A stretch of 64,000 nucleotides of DNA, from contig ONZQ02000008.1 of the NCBI GenBank assembly GCA_900312665.1, positions 372,001-436,000 on the forward strand, in the 5' to 3' direction. The notes beneath the pieces are model-generated. The model worked only from the letters and a program-made list of their open reading frames with translations, was not told where the DNA came from and ran no database searches. The DNA comes from Cephalotrichum gorgonifer (lineage: Eukaryota; Ascomycota; Sordariomycetes; Microascales; Microascaceae). The number at the start of each line of letters is the position of its first letter. Within the stretch, counting starts at the first letter, position 1. Both the position numbers and the translations under genes were made by a program. Shown in pieces: positions 46,532 through 58,975 of the stretch.

Positions 46532-49500
46532 ATGGGTCGCAGCAGGTCCCGTTCCCGCTCCCGATCCCGCTCCCGATCCCGGTCGCGCCAACGCTCCTCG
46601 CGGCCCGCCTCCCCCTTCCGCGACCCCACCAAGAACCCACAGGAGCTCCTCGAGGAATTCTGGACCCGCTTCCACTCCAAGAAGCAGGGGAAGGTAACCT
46701 CCATCTTCCCCCGCACCCTCTACTCCTCGCTCCTGCCCGGCACCAACGTCAAGGACGTCGCCTCCGAAGATGCCTCCACCCCGGCCCACTCCGGCGCCGC
46801 CGTCGCCAAGAACGCCGCCGAGAGCTACGAGGCCGCCGCGAGGGAGTGCAGGGAGAGGGTGAGGCGCGTCGTCGCCGAGTGTAAGCGCACCAACGAGAAG
46901 TTCACCGACCCGGACTTCGACATCGAGAGCGACTACATGGAAAACTGCCTCTACGGCCTCCAGCGCGGCTGGGACCTCTTCATATTCGGGGAGAAGGAGA
47001 ACCGGGGCCGGGTCCAGGGCTCTCCCGGTCGGCGAGACCCCGGCCAGGAAGAATTCCCCGAGAGGGGCAGGGACGAGACCAGAGGCGACGCCAGAGGCGG
47101 CGCCAGGGACGGAGGCGGCGCCCGGCAGCGCAACCCGGCCGCCGCCACGGAGGGCGCGCCCCCGAAGTCCGATGAGGACGGCACCCGCTGCGGCTGGATG
47201 ATGGGGCCCGGCTCCGTCCACCGCGTCGACTGGATCTTCGAGAACCCCCAGTTCACCGTGAGCGGGCAGTCCTCGTCCGACATCAAGCAGGGCCGCAACG
47301 GCGACTGCTGGTGGCTCGCCGCCGTCGCCACCATCGCCCACCGCAAGGACCTGATGGACCGCGTGTGCGTCGCCCGCGACGAGGAGTGCGGTGTCTACGG
47401 CTTCTGCTTCTTCCGCGACGGCGAGTGGATATCCACCGTCGTCGACGACAACCTGTACCTCACCAGGGAGGACTTCGACTACTACGGCGACGTCTACGAC
47501 CCCTCCGGGAAGCGCGCCCAGCGCCACCGCCAGAGGTACCAGACCGGCTCCGAGGCCCTGTACTTCGCCCGCTGCGAGGACCCCAACGAGACCTGGCTCC
47601 CCCTGCTGGAGAAGGCCTACGCCAAGGTCCACTGCGACTACGCCGCCATCGAGGGCGGCTGGGGCTCCGAGGGTGTCGAGGATATGACGGGCGGCGTCGG
47701 GACCACCATCGCCTCCTCCAAGATCCTCTTCAAGGACAAGCTCTGGCGCGAGCTCGCCAACTCGGACGACGAGTTCGTCTTTGCTCTGTCAGCCATGGGC
47801 ACCGGCTGGGACCGCACCCGCAACGGGCTCGCCCTGGGCCACGCCTACTCCATCCTGCAGGCCACCGAGGCCCTCGATGAAGACGGCAAGCGAGTCCGGC
47901 TCGTAAAGATCAGGTAAGACTTTTCCATAACCCACGCAACACAGACTTTCCCTCCACCATCTTTCGCCTCTCCTTTCTGCTATGTCCACGTCTAGGCCAA
48001 GAGTTAACGCCAAGTAGAAACCCCTGGGGCGAGCGCGACGCCTACGGCCTGGGCGAGTGGACAGGCCCCTGGGCCGACGGCTCCAAGGAATGGACCCCCT
48101 ACTGGCTCAAGAAGCTCTCGCACACCTTTGGCGACGACGGCGTCTTCTGGATGTCCTTCGAGGACATGCTCTCCACCTTCAAGTGGGTCCACCGCACGCG
48201 CCTCTTCGACTCGCGCTGGACCGTCGTCAACACCTGGACCTCGGCCAACATCTCGTGGGTCACGGGCTTCCTGCGGAAGAAATTCAGCATCGAGGTCAAG
48301 AAGTCCGGCATGGTCGTCGTCGTCCTGACGCAGCTCGACGACCGGTACTTCGTCGGCCTCGAGGGCCAGTACTACTTCGAGCTCCACTTCGTGCTGCAGA
48401 AGAAGGGCGACAAGCAGGGCGAGCACGTCTGCAGGGTCAGGCAGGTGCATAAGTGGGAGAACAGGAGCGTCTCGTGCGAGGTGGAGCTCGACGCGGGCGT
48501 GTACGAGGTCATCCCCAAGATCACGGCCTCGCGCCGCTGGTGGGGGGAACCCGTGGAGAAGGTCGTGCGCACCTACGCGGAGGAGAACCCCCAGAAGGTG
48601 AGGCAGGTCGGGGTGCAGTACGACCTCGCCCACGCGAAGCCGGGTGTCCTGGACTACGACACGGAGCTCAGCAAGGAGAAGGAGGAGAAGGAGAAGAAGG
48701 AGGCCGCGAAGAAGGAGAGGGCAAAGGCGAGGCAGGCTAGGGAGCTGGCGCGGATGAAGAAGGCACTGCTGAAGGGGAGGAAGGAGAGGAAGAAGGCGCG
48801 GGAGCAGCAGAGGAAGGACAATGCCAAGGCCAAGAAGGCGGCCGAGAAGGAGGCCGAGAAGGCCAAAAAGCGGAACGAGGCGAGGCAGAAGAGGAGGGAG
48901 GAGCGGGAGAAGAAGCTGGCAGAGAACGAGGAGAAGAAGAAGAAGAAGCAGGAGGAGGAGGAGAAGAAGAAGCTGGAGGAGGAGGAGAAGAAGAAGACGG
49001 CCGAAGAAGCTCCCGAGGCGGATACCAAGGCAGTCGATGCGGCGCCCGAGAAGGCAGACGTATCCAAGTCGGTGCCCCAGGAGGCTGTGGGGCCCAAGGG
49101 CGAAAGTTCCCCCGAGGAGGACGCGAGGTCCAAGGACGATGCATCCTGGTCTGAGGTCTCCAAACCCGAAGACTCCAAGTCCGAAGACCTCAAGTCCGAA
49201 GCCCAGCCCGCTCCGCCCGCCGTGCCAGACGCCCCCGCCCCAACTGCCACAACGGAAACCCCCGAAGCATCCAAAGCCCCCGAGGCCGAGGAGTCCGACT
49301 CGGAAATCTCCGAGGTCTCTTCAGACGAGGAAATCGCCTCCCTCCCCTCCTTCTCCGACGTCGAGACGGAGTCCGAGTCCGAGTCCGAAGACGAGAAGGC
49401 CGCCGCGGCCGACCGGGAGGACGAGGAGGCCGCGGCCGAGGAGGACGAGCGGAAGCGCAAGGAGGAGGACGAGCGCACCAGGCTGAGCCAGACCAACCCC

Positions 49501-49659
49501 CAGACGAATGAGCCGCCGCCGTGGAACCCCGTGTGCGTCCTGGGCCTGAGGGTGTACGCGATGGATCCGGAGGTGGCGGTCACGCTCGTTGAGGTGAAGG
49601 ATGAGGAGGAGGGGACGAGCCTGACGACGGATGGGGAGCCTGCTGGCGCGACGGCTTAG
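46532..49659 (+). CDS. Calpain-like cysteine protease with SR-repeat N-terminus
   Basis: Papain-fold C2 family protease. Two exons, 46532-47913 and 48018-49659 (donor GTAAGA, acceptor GTAG). Total 3024 nt, 1007 aa. The N-terminus is MGRSRSRSR..., about nine Arg-Ser dipeptides, followed by a helical region and a Glu/Arg-rich linker. The catalytic core has QGRNGDCWWLAAVATIA (C259), GLALGHAYSI (H437) and NPWG (N462) just after the intron; C-H and H-N spacings fit calpains. Next comes a CBSW-like beta region (SRWTVVNTWTSANISW). The last 450 residues are a long Lys/Glu charged helix and acidic Ser-Glu repeats, ending in WNPVCVLGLRVYAMDPEV. There are no EF-hands, so calcium control would differ from classical calpains. 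RS runs usually direct proteins to nuclear speckles; nuclear location here is inference. Confidence 0.93.
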
Positions 49660-49898
49660 GGGGCCGGGCTGGACTGGGCTGGATGGGACAGGAATGCGGC
49701 GCAGCAAGCTCGATCGAATTATGAATCTCTATACTCTGATGGATCTCTACTCTTATGAATCACGACTCTTTGACCACTTCTCAGAACGCCTAGCATGTTT
49801 TTTTTCCGTAGCCGATATCCGAATCAAACTGCGTATTCTACCCCCCAGTAAAGTGAACCTGTAAAGAAGGGCTTCTTATTAGGCCAAGGCCAAACTCC
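49660..49898. other. Convergent spacer, calpain/SPO22
   Basis: About 240 bp between the two stop codons, holding both 3' ends. Confidence 0.5.
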
Positions 49899-52800
49899 CT
49901 ATCCCGCCTCGCACTTCAGCTTCGTAAAATTATCTTGGAGCATCTTCTCCAGTCTCCCCTCGTCACAGCAGTAATGGGCGAGACTGATGGCCTTCGCGGA
50001 CCATTTCTCACACTCCTCGTCCTTGCCCGCCTGGTACAGGTCTATTGCGTGGTTCCACGACATGGTCGCCAACCATTCAAGCTCCTCGTCGGGTAAACGC
50101 TGCTCCGTCTGCTTCATATTAGGGATATTTTCACAAGGCTGGAATGCTGAGACAGGATTGGGGGTTTAGGGGGGATTGGAGGGGAAACAAGAGAGGCACC
50201 GTACAGTTGCGGACTCCCTCACGAGCTGAAGGGCATCGGCCACAAGTTGAAACGCCATCCCACCCTCCAGTGGGAGGACGACCTGGAAGAGACAGCGTAT
50301 ATACCTCGCCATATCCTCGGCACCCATGCTCTCGATGGACGAGAGCCGGTTGATGATTCCTCGCATTGTAGAAAACATGACTGTATACCAGTTAGCATTA
50401 ACAATGCCCCCCCCCCCCAACCGACGTTCTGAGGTGCACCTAACCCTGTCCAGGTACCTCCTGTGCCCGTAGGAGACAATCCGCCATCGCCTTGTATGCG
50501 ACGGCATCCCCACATTCAGAGGCCATAGTCACGATCTCTCGCAGATCGTCCCACTGCCCCAGCGCCACAGCACCTTCAAAGTCGAAAATGAGCAATGTGG
50601 CCATCTTCCCCAGTATATCCGCAAGCACATCGGCATCAAGAGTCTCAACGCTCTCCCGGAAATGGCCGTCGAAGCCTACGATGTGCTTCCTCAATTCACC
50701 GTAGCTCTGTTGCCTCACTTCGATCTCATCCTCGGTCCTTGCCACCGAGACAAGGGCAGCTGCAACCACAAAATGGCAGCACATCGCCTTGAGCGAGATA
50801 TCCTTGGCATCGTCTAGGGGAATATCGGCCGGATATTGCTCAAGGATAGAAAGACACGCCTTGAAGATGCGGATGGTATTTTCCATGCCCCATGCTTCGC
50901 AGTGTTGCCGGCCGAGGGCATAGGAGTTACTGCTGAACCAGTTCAGCTCCTGGACGGTAAACAGCTTATGCCCCTTCTCATCTCGCGGCTCCTTATTAAT
51001 CGATTCTGAGGCTACACCCTGCATAAGTTCATGGACAAGGTCTCCGGATGCTCTTTTCATACCTGTCTCGAACAACCGGCATATGGCATCGATAACATTA
51101 TTCCGATCGGAGTTCTCTTCGCCACTCTTCGTGTCTAGCTCCATAACCCGCAACCGTATAGTACATCTGATCAATGCGGGCAAGTGAACAGATGCTGAGT
51201 CCTCAAAATTGTGTCGCTCAACCAGCATATCCATTGCACCAACTGCAAAGGACTTACTGCCAATGTTCTGCGCATCTAGAATGCATGCGTAAAGAAACTC
51301 ATGACCTCCCAGCGACGGATTCCCTAGAGTTTCTAGACACTCCGCGGCGAGCTCCTGGTCATCGCTCCGAGTCGCAACTTTGAACATGAGATATTTGGTC
51401 ATGGGCTCGTTCCTGCCGGTTGGCGACATCTCGAGGTATAATGCTTTGGCATTATCGAACTCATTCCGCATTAGGGCACAATATATTCGTTTCCTATTAG
51501 ACTTAGTTACACCCTTCTCTTCTCCCGCGAGGTCGGATAAGCACAATACCTGGCCGCCTTGATGACGTTTTGTTGGCCAGCGGGATGGAAGACTGAGTGC
51601 ATCACCAATTGGCACCAATGGTCCGTCAGTTCAAGATGCTCATCTCGTATGGTTGACTCGACTTGTTTCCAGAGCATCTGTTTTCGCATCAGCCCGGCCG
51701 GCACACTAAGGAAGGGGCCCCCCTAACTTACAGATTGAGCTGCTGCTGCGGCGGCTGGCTGTATAGGTGAGCTTAATATCTCCTCCGCCTTGTTGAGCAA
51801 GTCACCCAGATCTATACAGTTCTCCAAAATACTGCTCTGACTTGTAGCCATGAGCACACGTAGCACGAGTCCTTTCTCAATCCACTCACTCTTCTCCGAA
51901 GGTAGGATCCTCGTGGTCATCAAGCCATCCATGACGCTACATCCAAGAGCCGCACTCCGGTTGTACAGCCATCTCGCATGATGTAGCATGAACTTGAAGT
52001 GCTCTTCAGTATAGTTGAAACTCTTCACCATCCGATTTAGCACGTTCTCATACGCCAGAGGGTCGAACTCTTCCTCGGGAACGTTTTGCAGAAGCTCCAA
52101 GCGAAGTAGGAGCAAGACGGGCTTGTCTCCAAGCTCTGCCTCAACATACGCCACACAATCCTCGGCTTTTTTCAAATTCTCCTGAGTCTTCGTTCCCACA
52201 AGTGCCTGTATGAAGGCTTGGAGGATCATCAATCGTAGCTCGACACCGTCCCTAGATAGCTTCTCGATATCCTGGCCGTCGATGATCTCGTAGGCACGCT
52301 CGAGCCACTTGGCGGCCATTTGGAACTCCTTCTTCGGCAAGAAATCCCATCCGATATCGAAGAACGTGTCTGCGAGATTTTCAGCTGCACGGGAATCCAG
52401 GGTGGCGAGCATATCTCCAGCCTTTCGAAACATATGCTCGGAGACGTCGAGGCGATCCTCTTTCCATGCCTTTCTCCATGCATACAGTCAACAATTGTCT
52501 ACCGGGCTTCATACCGATTTCCGTATCGACTCGTATGAGTCGGCTACCCCCCAAAACAAAAGGAAGGGTGGGGGTGGGGGAGGCAACAATGGACTCTTAC
52601 CTGCACCGTCCTCAGAATAAAATAGTCAACCTCCAGCCTCTTGACCTCATCCTCAACTTCCCCATCTCCACCGCCCTCCCTATCCACATCACAACCTTTC
52701 CTCCCCTTCAAAAGCTCGATATAATCCCCCGCCTTCTGCAGCGCATCAAGTGAGACCCCAAGCTCACCCTCCTCAACACAGCTCCGCGCCGCCTTGAGCG

Positions 52801-53182
52801 CAATCTTCACCAAGGACACCACATTCCTAGTCCCTTCCCGCCCCTCGCCCAACGAGTCCCTCCTCGCAATGCTAATAAGAAGAAAGGCGAAATACCGACA
52901 CCGTGAGAGCAACTTCCTCCTCGGCCCCGCCTCGTCGTCAGTCCCGTCGCCGAGCTCCCTCCGGAGCTTCGTGCACAGGTTCCAGAGCTCCGTGCCTCCC
53001 GCGTCTAGATCGGCGGCGTACCTTTTCCCGCCGGGTTGAGTCTTCTGGGGTGGGGCTTCAGCAGTACGGAGATGGGTGGCGAGGTCTTCCCTAAGAGCCT
53101 CGAGGGCCGGGAGGTCGCGAGAGGTAGGGAGGCGAGATTTAAGGTCTACGCAGAAGGAGACGAGGGAGGATAGCTTCGCCAT
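49899..53182 (-). CDS. SPO22: Meiosis-specific SPO22/ZIP4 TPR protein
   Basis: ZMM-group scaffold that in yeast and plants promotes class I crossovers and synaptonemal complex assembly. Six exons: 52601-53182, 51732-52469, 51550-51677, 50445-51493, 50205-50380 and 49899-50138. Total 2913 nt, 970 aa. All phases close. The SPO22 domain is recognisable: AWKEDRLDVSEHMF, then AAENLADTFFDIGWDFLPKK, EFQMAAKWLERAYEIIDG and LRLMILQAFIQALVGTKT. Downstream are TPR-like helices (YCALMRNEFDNAKALYLEM, ECLETLGNP) and the conserved C-terminal ELEWLATMSWNHAIDLYQAG and EKWSAKAISLAHYC. The exon 2 acceptor and exon 4 donor were set by phase (GTTAGG at 50439-50444). Its expression should be meiotic; no regulatory site for that was identified. 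Confidence 0.92.
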
Positions 53183-53993
53183 TGTATCCAGCCAGCAGCT
53201 AGCCGTTAGGCAACGATGTTAATTAGTCTCCAGGCAATAGGGTTCATCCCAAAAACAAGTTAGAGCTTTGGGGTTCAGGCGGTGGAAGATAGGTCAAGGC
53301 CAGGGCGCGGGAAGGCACGTGTCATCATGCCAGGGGACTCCTTCCTCCATTGTCTGGGGGCCCCTACCGGCCTGTGTAGGTGCCACCTTCCTCCAGAACC
53401 CATGCTACATGTACACGTCTAGCTGAGTCACGATTACCAGAGGAAGACTTGAAAAGTACGATTATGCGAAATACGAACAGTGAAAAACGTTGAGTTGTAT
53501 AATGCTAAATGTGATGAGTCGCGAAAGTCGTGTATGAGAGATGAGTAGAAATGGCATCCACGCCGAACCCGGCCGTGTAATATAAGGAACACAAGAGGAG
53601 CAGGAAAGACGTCGGCGCTAGGACAGTATCCTCCAGGCACCTAGCAGCATGTCCCGCTCATGGCTCTCTTGGTGCTGTCTCCGTCATACCCCCTTTTCCT
53701 TCTCCTTGAGTCCAACCGCCCTATGTAATAATGGCAACAGAGAAATGCCTGGATTGGCGTTGCGCAGCAGGCAACTCGAGAATAGGAACCCCAATGCATC
53801 CCTATCCCAGAAAGGAAACCTTACTCTCCTACCTCTGTAAACGCCCCCCCCCGGTCTAGCAACGTTGTTGGGACGGAGTCTAAGGACTGTCCCACATTGA
53901 CAGGTTGCAAAAGAGCAACCAGTCGCTCCAACATGACAGCGGTATAGTTGCTGAGCATGCTATGGAATAAAACATATATATATATATACCATC
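53183..53993. promoter_or_regulatory. Intergenic region, SPO22 promoter and RDS2 3' flank
   Basis: About 0.8 kb. It holds the SPO22 upstream region, then a (TA)n tract at 53974-53988 immediately after the RDS2 stop codon, which may belong to its 3' UTR. No gene is called. Confidence 0.5.
53974..53988. repeat. (TA)n dinucleotide repeat
   Basis: About seven TA units just downstream of the RDS2 stop codon. Confidence 0.85.
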
Positions 53994-56900
53994 CTATACG
54001 TGCGGATCGTGAGGCAAAAAGTTTCCAACAATAATAGTCGGCCTATCCTCGTCGTCAGTAAACGAAACCACCACACCCTCTCGGATACGGTTTCCCGAAG
54101 TGCTAGCGCGAGAGCTCGGGGCAGAGAGCTCGGGGCAGGGGTAAGAAAAAGAAAACGTACAGCTTATGCTCGTCCCGTTTAATCATGAACGAAAATGCGC
54201 AGTGAACAACCGACTCGTCTGACGTATCATCAGGACTCTTTATCGAACACGCAGTGAGCAGGCTGTCGTGGTCCGGGTCGAAGGCAATGGTTTGGAACTC
54301 TTCCCAGTAGCGCACGAGAGAGCCCTCCGTAAGTATCTCGTGGAGCGCAAGGCGGCCCTACGAACGTCAGTAAGTAAACGCGCACTCACTATCTCCCATA
54401 TCCAGGTTCGTTTCGAATGAGGGCGGACAAAAGGTAGGTAGAAAAAAACACAAGTGGAAAAAAGGTAGAAACTCACATCCCGGAGACGCTCAACCGGCAC
54501 CCCGATCAACTCCGCCATCTCCTTGTTCCCCCTAAATATCTCCCCCGTCCTCCTCCAGAGGCACGACGGCACCGCCATGCTGGCGAACACGCGGTCGTAC
54601 TCCATCAGCTGCTTCTCGAACCACATCTCCACGATGACGAGCTCCATGTCCGTCAGCGCCTGCGCCTTCTCGCGGAACTTGGGCCGGAACTGGTTCAGCG
54701 TGCGGAGGATCTTCTGCTTCGACGACGTCGAGATGGTGCGGTCGAGGTAGGTCGACAGCCGGTGGTACCCCTTTATGTAGTTGAACGGTTTTAGTAGGCC
54801 CGCGTTGTACTTGGCCTTGAGCACGCGCTGCATGCGCTCGTCGGGCGTATCGTTGCCCGACTGGTCCGCCGCGTCGTTGCCCATCGGGTCGGCCGCTTGG
54901 AGGTAGTAGTCTCTCCGGGCCTTGTCGCTGTCCCCCGCCGGGGCGCTCACCACCTGCCGCGATGCAGAGGCGGAAGCAGAGGCAGAGGCTGCGTGGTCAG
55001 CCAAGGGGGGTGGGGGAGGCATCGAGGCGCCGCCCTGGTTCTGGCTGCCGCTTCCGGCACCGACTGCGTTGTTGTGGAAACCGGGTAGCATGTCGGGGGT
55101 CGGGACTGGTCGCGTAGGTGCGGCCGGGCTGGCGGTTAACGCGTCGGCTAAGCTGGCACCGTCATCGAGGAGGCTGGCGTGGAGGAAGTTCTCGAGCAGG
55201 TTGAACTCGTCCGTAACCTCCGGGGCGATCATGTAGTTTGCGTGGTAGGAGTTTAGGCCATTGAATTGGTCTTGCGTCGACAACCATGCATCAGAGAAGC
55301 CTGAGACTGGCAACAACAAGGTTAGGCGGTGCTGTTAGTTGTCTGTTTTGGAAAATGTGAAATAAGATGGCGCATAGGGTAGCTGGACCGAGCGTATTCG
55401 GGTTAAAGGGAGATTGGATGTGGTGTGAATAGGGGGATGGTAAGAGGAGCAACAGAACTCGAGACCATAGGAACAACGAAGGAAACCCTACGCAGAAGAA
55501 CAGGGCGGGATTATGGAAATAAGCTTAAAAAGGGGGCGGGGGGACTGGGGGGCAAAAGGGGACAGAGTAAGGGAACAGGCAGGATGTTGACCCACCTTGG
55601 CTCAGGTTCCTGCCGCTTAACGGATTTCCGCCCAGCCGGGCATGTGGTGACTGTCGCACAGGATGCCGAAGCGACGCCCCCTGCCCGAGGCCATCGTTGC
55701 TGAAGGCTACCGAGGCCTGCCTCGAGCGCGCCTGCTCCGCTTGCTGATCTAACGAGGGTGGGGGCATAGCGCCGGCGGCCTGCTGCTGTTGCTGCTGCTG
55801 CTGCTCCTGGGAGGGATTACTCGGCATGCCTTGGTCTTGGTGTTCGAGTTCATCCACAGCTGATGAGTCGGCAACGCTCTTCGACTTTCGGGAGTCGGCA
55901 TCGCGGGGCTCGTCGCGGCAGAGGTGACTTATATTACGCTTGATACACCTCGTGCAGGGCCGTTCCTAGATTCGCAGGCCACGTGTTTTAGTATATATAA
56001 TCAGCCTCCACAAAACGTGGGACGTGGAGAGAAAGCTTGAAAGAAGCAAAGAGGGAAGGGACGAGGTGGGGAAAGACCAGCGACGCAAGGGGCAATGGAG
56101 GGGGGGTAGGGGGCGAAGGACAGGCCTGAGGTGGGTAGGGGCTTGTGGGAGGATGGCGGGGAGGGCGGGAAAGTGGTGGGCGGGAGGACGTGTCATTGGC
56201 GCGGAGCTGAAGAGGAAATCCATCTTACATACGAGATCGCACGTCATATGCTGGAAGCATCCGATGAGACGAGATGTACAAGGTTAGCCAGCCGCCACTT
56301 CAGGAACACCAGCAAAGGTCTCGTGAAAGGGAGCGTGTGTGTTCAGGTGACTGCGCTGAGTCGCCGCAGCTAATACCCGCAAATAGGCAATACTTTCAAG
56401 CCTCTCTCAGGGGTGGGGAGCATGAGAGAGCGAAGCTCATGAGGCGGTTACGGGTGAGACTCACAGAGCGTCGGCAATATATACAAGCTATGGGAATGGC
56501 GTTAGCGCATTAGCGTCCCGGGTCTAAACTCATCGTCGGATAATCCGAGGGGGGGGGGGGGTAGGGGTGAGATTTCTCATAAAGGCCATCCATCCCCATT
56601 GCGGTGTTCCTGGTCGCACCGGTTCTCCATGGCCGTCCTTAGCCTCGCCATTTCTCCCTAAGATGGGAAAGGGCGAGATGAGGCACCAAGGGGGTAGCCA
56701 ATTGGCGCCCGGGATGACCAGCATAGGGATTGGCGGAGGGGGAGTTGTGCGAACGCAAGAGCCCAGGGCGACCGCATCGTGTAACCACCCGGAAGCGCTC
56801 ACGGCCACTACTTAGTGACCGGGGGGTAAAACGGCTAACAAGCACAGGAGGAAAAGGAAACAAAAAAAAGACCAGGGCTCATTCATACCGTGATTAACCT

Positions 56901-57075
56901 TCCTCCTCTTCTTCGACACCCGATCAGAAAGGCCACTCCCGCCCTTCCCCTGGCGGCCCTTGCCCCCCAAGGACTCACTCCTCTCCATGCTATCGACGGA
57001 CCGGCGGTGCGGCTCGTCCACCCGATCTCGCTGCTGGCGGGCGTCGTCCGCTGCCATGGCGTTTCGATCACTCAT
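53994..57075 (-). CDS. acuM: RDS2/AcuM-type Zn2Cys6-PAS regulator of gluconeogenesis
   Basis: Nuclear activator of gluconeogenic genes in the yeast RDS2 / Aspergillus AcuM family. Seven exons: 56889-57075, 56465-56487 (23 nt), 56233-56250 (18 nt), 55596-55965, 54477-55306, 54161-54357 and 53994-54042. Total 1674 nt, 557 aa. The zinc cluster is assembled from four exons: KKRRKVNH, then ACIYCRRS, HMTCDL and ERPCTRCIKRNISHLC, giving C-x2-C-x6-C-x5-C-x2-C-x8-C. A poly-Gln run follows (CAG/CTG repeat near 55787-55805). The PAS-like C-terminal region matches RDS2 (KAKYNAGLLKPFNYIKGYHR, YDRVFASMAVPSCLWRRTGE, IFRGNKEMAELIGVP) and ends PTIIVGNFLPHDPHV. I separate it from AcuK/ERT1 by these C-terminal blocks. 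Introns 1-3 are long for this window (401, 214 and 267 bp). Confidence 0.92.
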
Positions 57076-58975
57076 TGGGCTCTCGGGGTTTCCCTGCTAT
57101 TCCATTGGGCATCCCTCCTGGGGTTACGCAGTATGTGTCCGGGTCCGCAAGGGGTCATTTGAGGAGGGCGACAGAGAGCGGGAGGCAGAGAGAGAGAGAG
57201 AGAGAGGAGAGAGAAAGTATTCTAGGGCGAGCGGCGTCGAGACGTGGCGTGCGGTTGGGTATATTGTGGAAAGCTGCCCCCTCCTCCCGACGGGTCTCTG
57301 CAGGAACGAGCAAAAGGCTGGCGGCCGACGGAAGGCCTTGCCCTCTTCTTCTCTCCCTGGCGCTCTTCTTCTCTCTTCGTTTACTCGTCGTTTCCGGTTC
57401 TCGCTTCCCGCACTTTTGCTTCCGGTAGCTGTAATAGACAAAGACGGGCCAGTGCGCCGTGTGCGCGCGCGCAAACACAAATTCCCTCTCTTCCCCTAGT
57501 TCTCTTGTCTCGTCCTTGTGTTCTTTCTATTGTCTCTTCGTGCCGCCGCTAGCTACTTGCTGGACAGGCGCGCGGGTTATATGGTGGGGTTTTCCACGTC
57601 CAGTTCGTAACTATTACGCCGTATGACACCTTGCGATCTCGACGTGGTAAAGGCAGGGTCGAAGACACGAGGTTGCGGGCGGGCGCTTAGCTGCTCGCTC
57701 GGTAGTCGTCGGGTCACGTATTATTCGGTAATTCGGGGAAAAGGGTCCGTGAAGAAAGTTCATAGGATCGAAAGGAACGAGCGTGTATGTGAAAAATGGC
57801 GCCTTAAAGTTCGTGTTTGTCGCCGTGGGTGGCTTGTTGCGAATGTTTTGCGGCCTTGAAGAGGAATCCCGCTTGTCGTCGGTTGATTTTTTCTGGGCCC
57901 CTTGGTAATGTTCCTTCCGCCTTTTTTTCCTCGTCTTATTTATCCCTCGACTGCAAAGGCGGGATCAGGACATTGAAGGGGGGGCACGACCATTGTCCCT
58001 GTTGGGATCTATTGGAATTTGGGACTTACGATTCGAGTTCAGGTCAGATGGAGGGGTACAGGTACCTCTGAAGATTCGTGACGAAGGTGGGATGAGGTGT
58101 TGAGGCGGGGGTACCATGGACTAACTAGTTCGGCAGTGGGCCTCGTCGGTGTATACTTGTACATTAATACAGCGCACTTTACAGGAGGGAGTAGGAGTAC
58201 TAGTATAGCCCGGCCCACATATCAGGGCTGTGGGCTAATTGCATCTCAGCTCATTCCTCAGAGGTCCCTAGTACCGAGGATAAGCAACAAAACAGACGTC
58301 GCCATTTCGCTAATCCCACCTACTATCCATGTCTTGTTTCGTAGGATCATACCAGGCGGCTCGGCGTTAACATGGGACGACCTTCGCAGGACAAGTATTT
58401 TCACAAGTGAATTCGCTGTCCGTCCTACTTCTCCCGACCCAGCCGAGGTGAGCATTCATCGTAAGAGTATTTTATACATGGCCGGGCCAATGGCAGGCAT
58501 CGTCGGCGTAAGAAAGTCTCTATACAAAATCACGACTAATGCAGGTGTACAGTGTGTACCTGGATGGAAAACGCACACCGAGTCCGGCCGAGGTGACAAC
58601 GCCGAGCGGGCTAAGCCGTCTTTAAATGCAACGCTTGTTGACGCACGAAGACAAGTTGGGAATGACTTCTTCATGCTGGTACTTGTAAATGCTCTCTGCT
58701 GAAAATGGCGAATGGTAGAATCAAGGAACAAATAGAATCACGGCCGATCCTGTCGCGTCGAAACGGCGGACATTCGAGCACGGAGAGAGAGCACTATGAC
58801 GCCACACCGGCCGAATATCGCAAGCATCAATCTCCCATTTCCATCGAACTACATATAGGGAATGGGTAAACCCAAACACCCGTCTTACAAGCCTTAAGAA
58901 CTCCAAGATCATCCCACGCCCTTTTCCCTTCAACGTCCGCCCGAGCACTATCCATATCTCTAACTAGCCCCCCTC
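57076..58975. promoter_or_regulatory. Intergenic region, RDS2 promoter and XDH 3' flank
   Basis: About 1.9 kb. The RDS2-proximal 500 bp is pyrimidine-rich on the minus strand, with an (AG)n run at 57187-57206. GTAC-motif relatives recur at about 58150-58205 (ACTTGTACATT, GAGTACTAGTA) and 58679. A 201-codon frame at 58097-58702 has no recognisable product. Confidence 0.45.
57187..57206. repeat. (AG)n dinucleotide repeat
   Basis: Ten AG units upstream of RDS2, probably in its 5' leader or promoter. Confidence 0.85.

Noticed and set aside
46493..47632. 379-codon minus-strand frame
   Set aside because: Gly/Val/Ala-rich antisense of the calpain exon, a typical GC-bias shadow.
48654..49583. 309-codon Ser-rich minus-strand frame
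   Set aside because: Antisense of the Lys/Glu-rich calpain tail; the poly-Ser arises from GAG/AAG codons read backwards.
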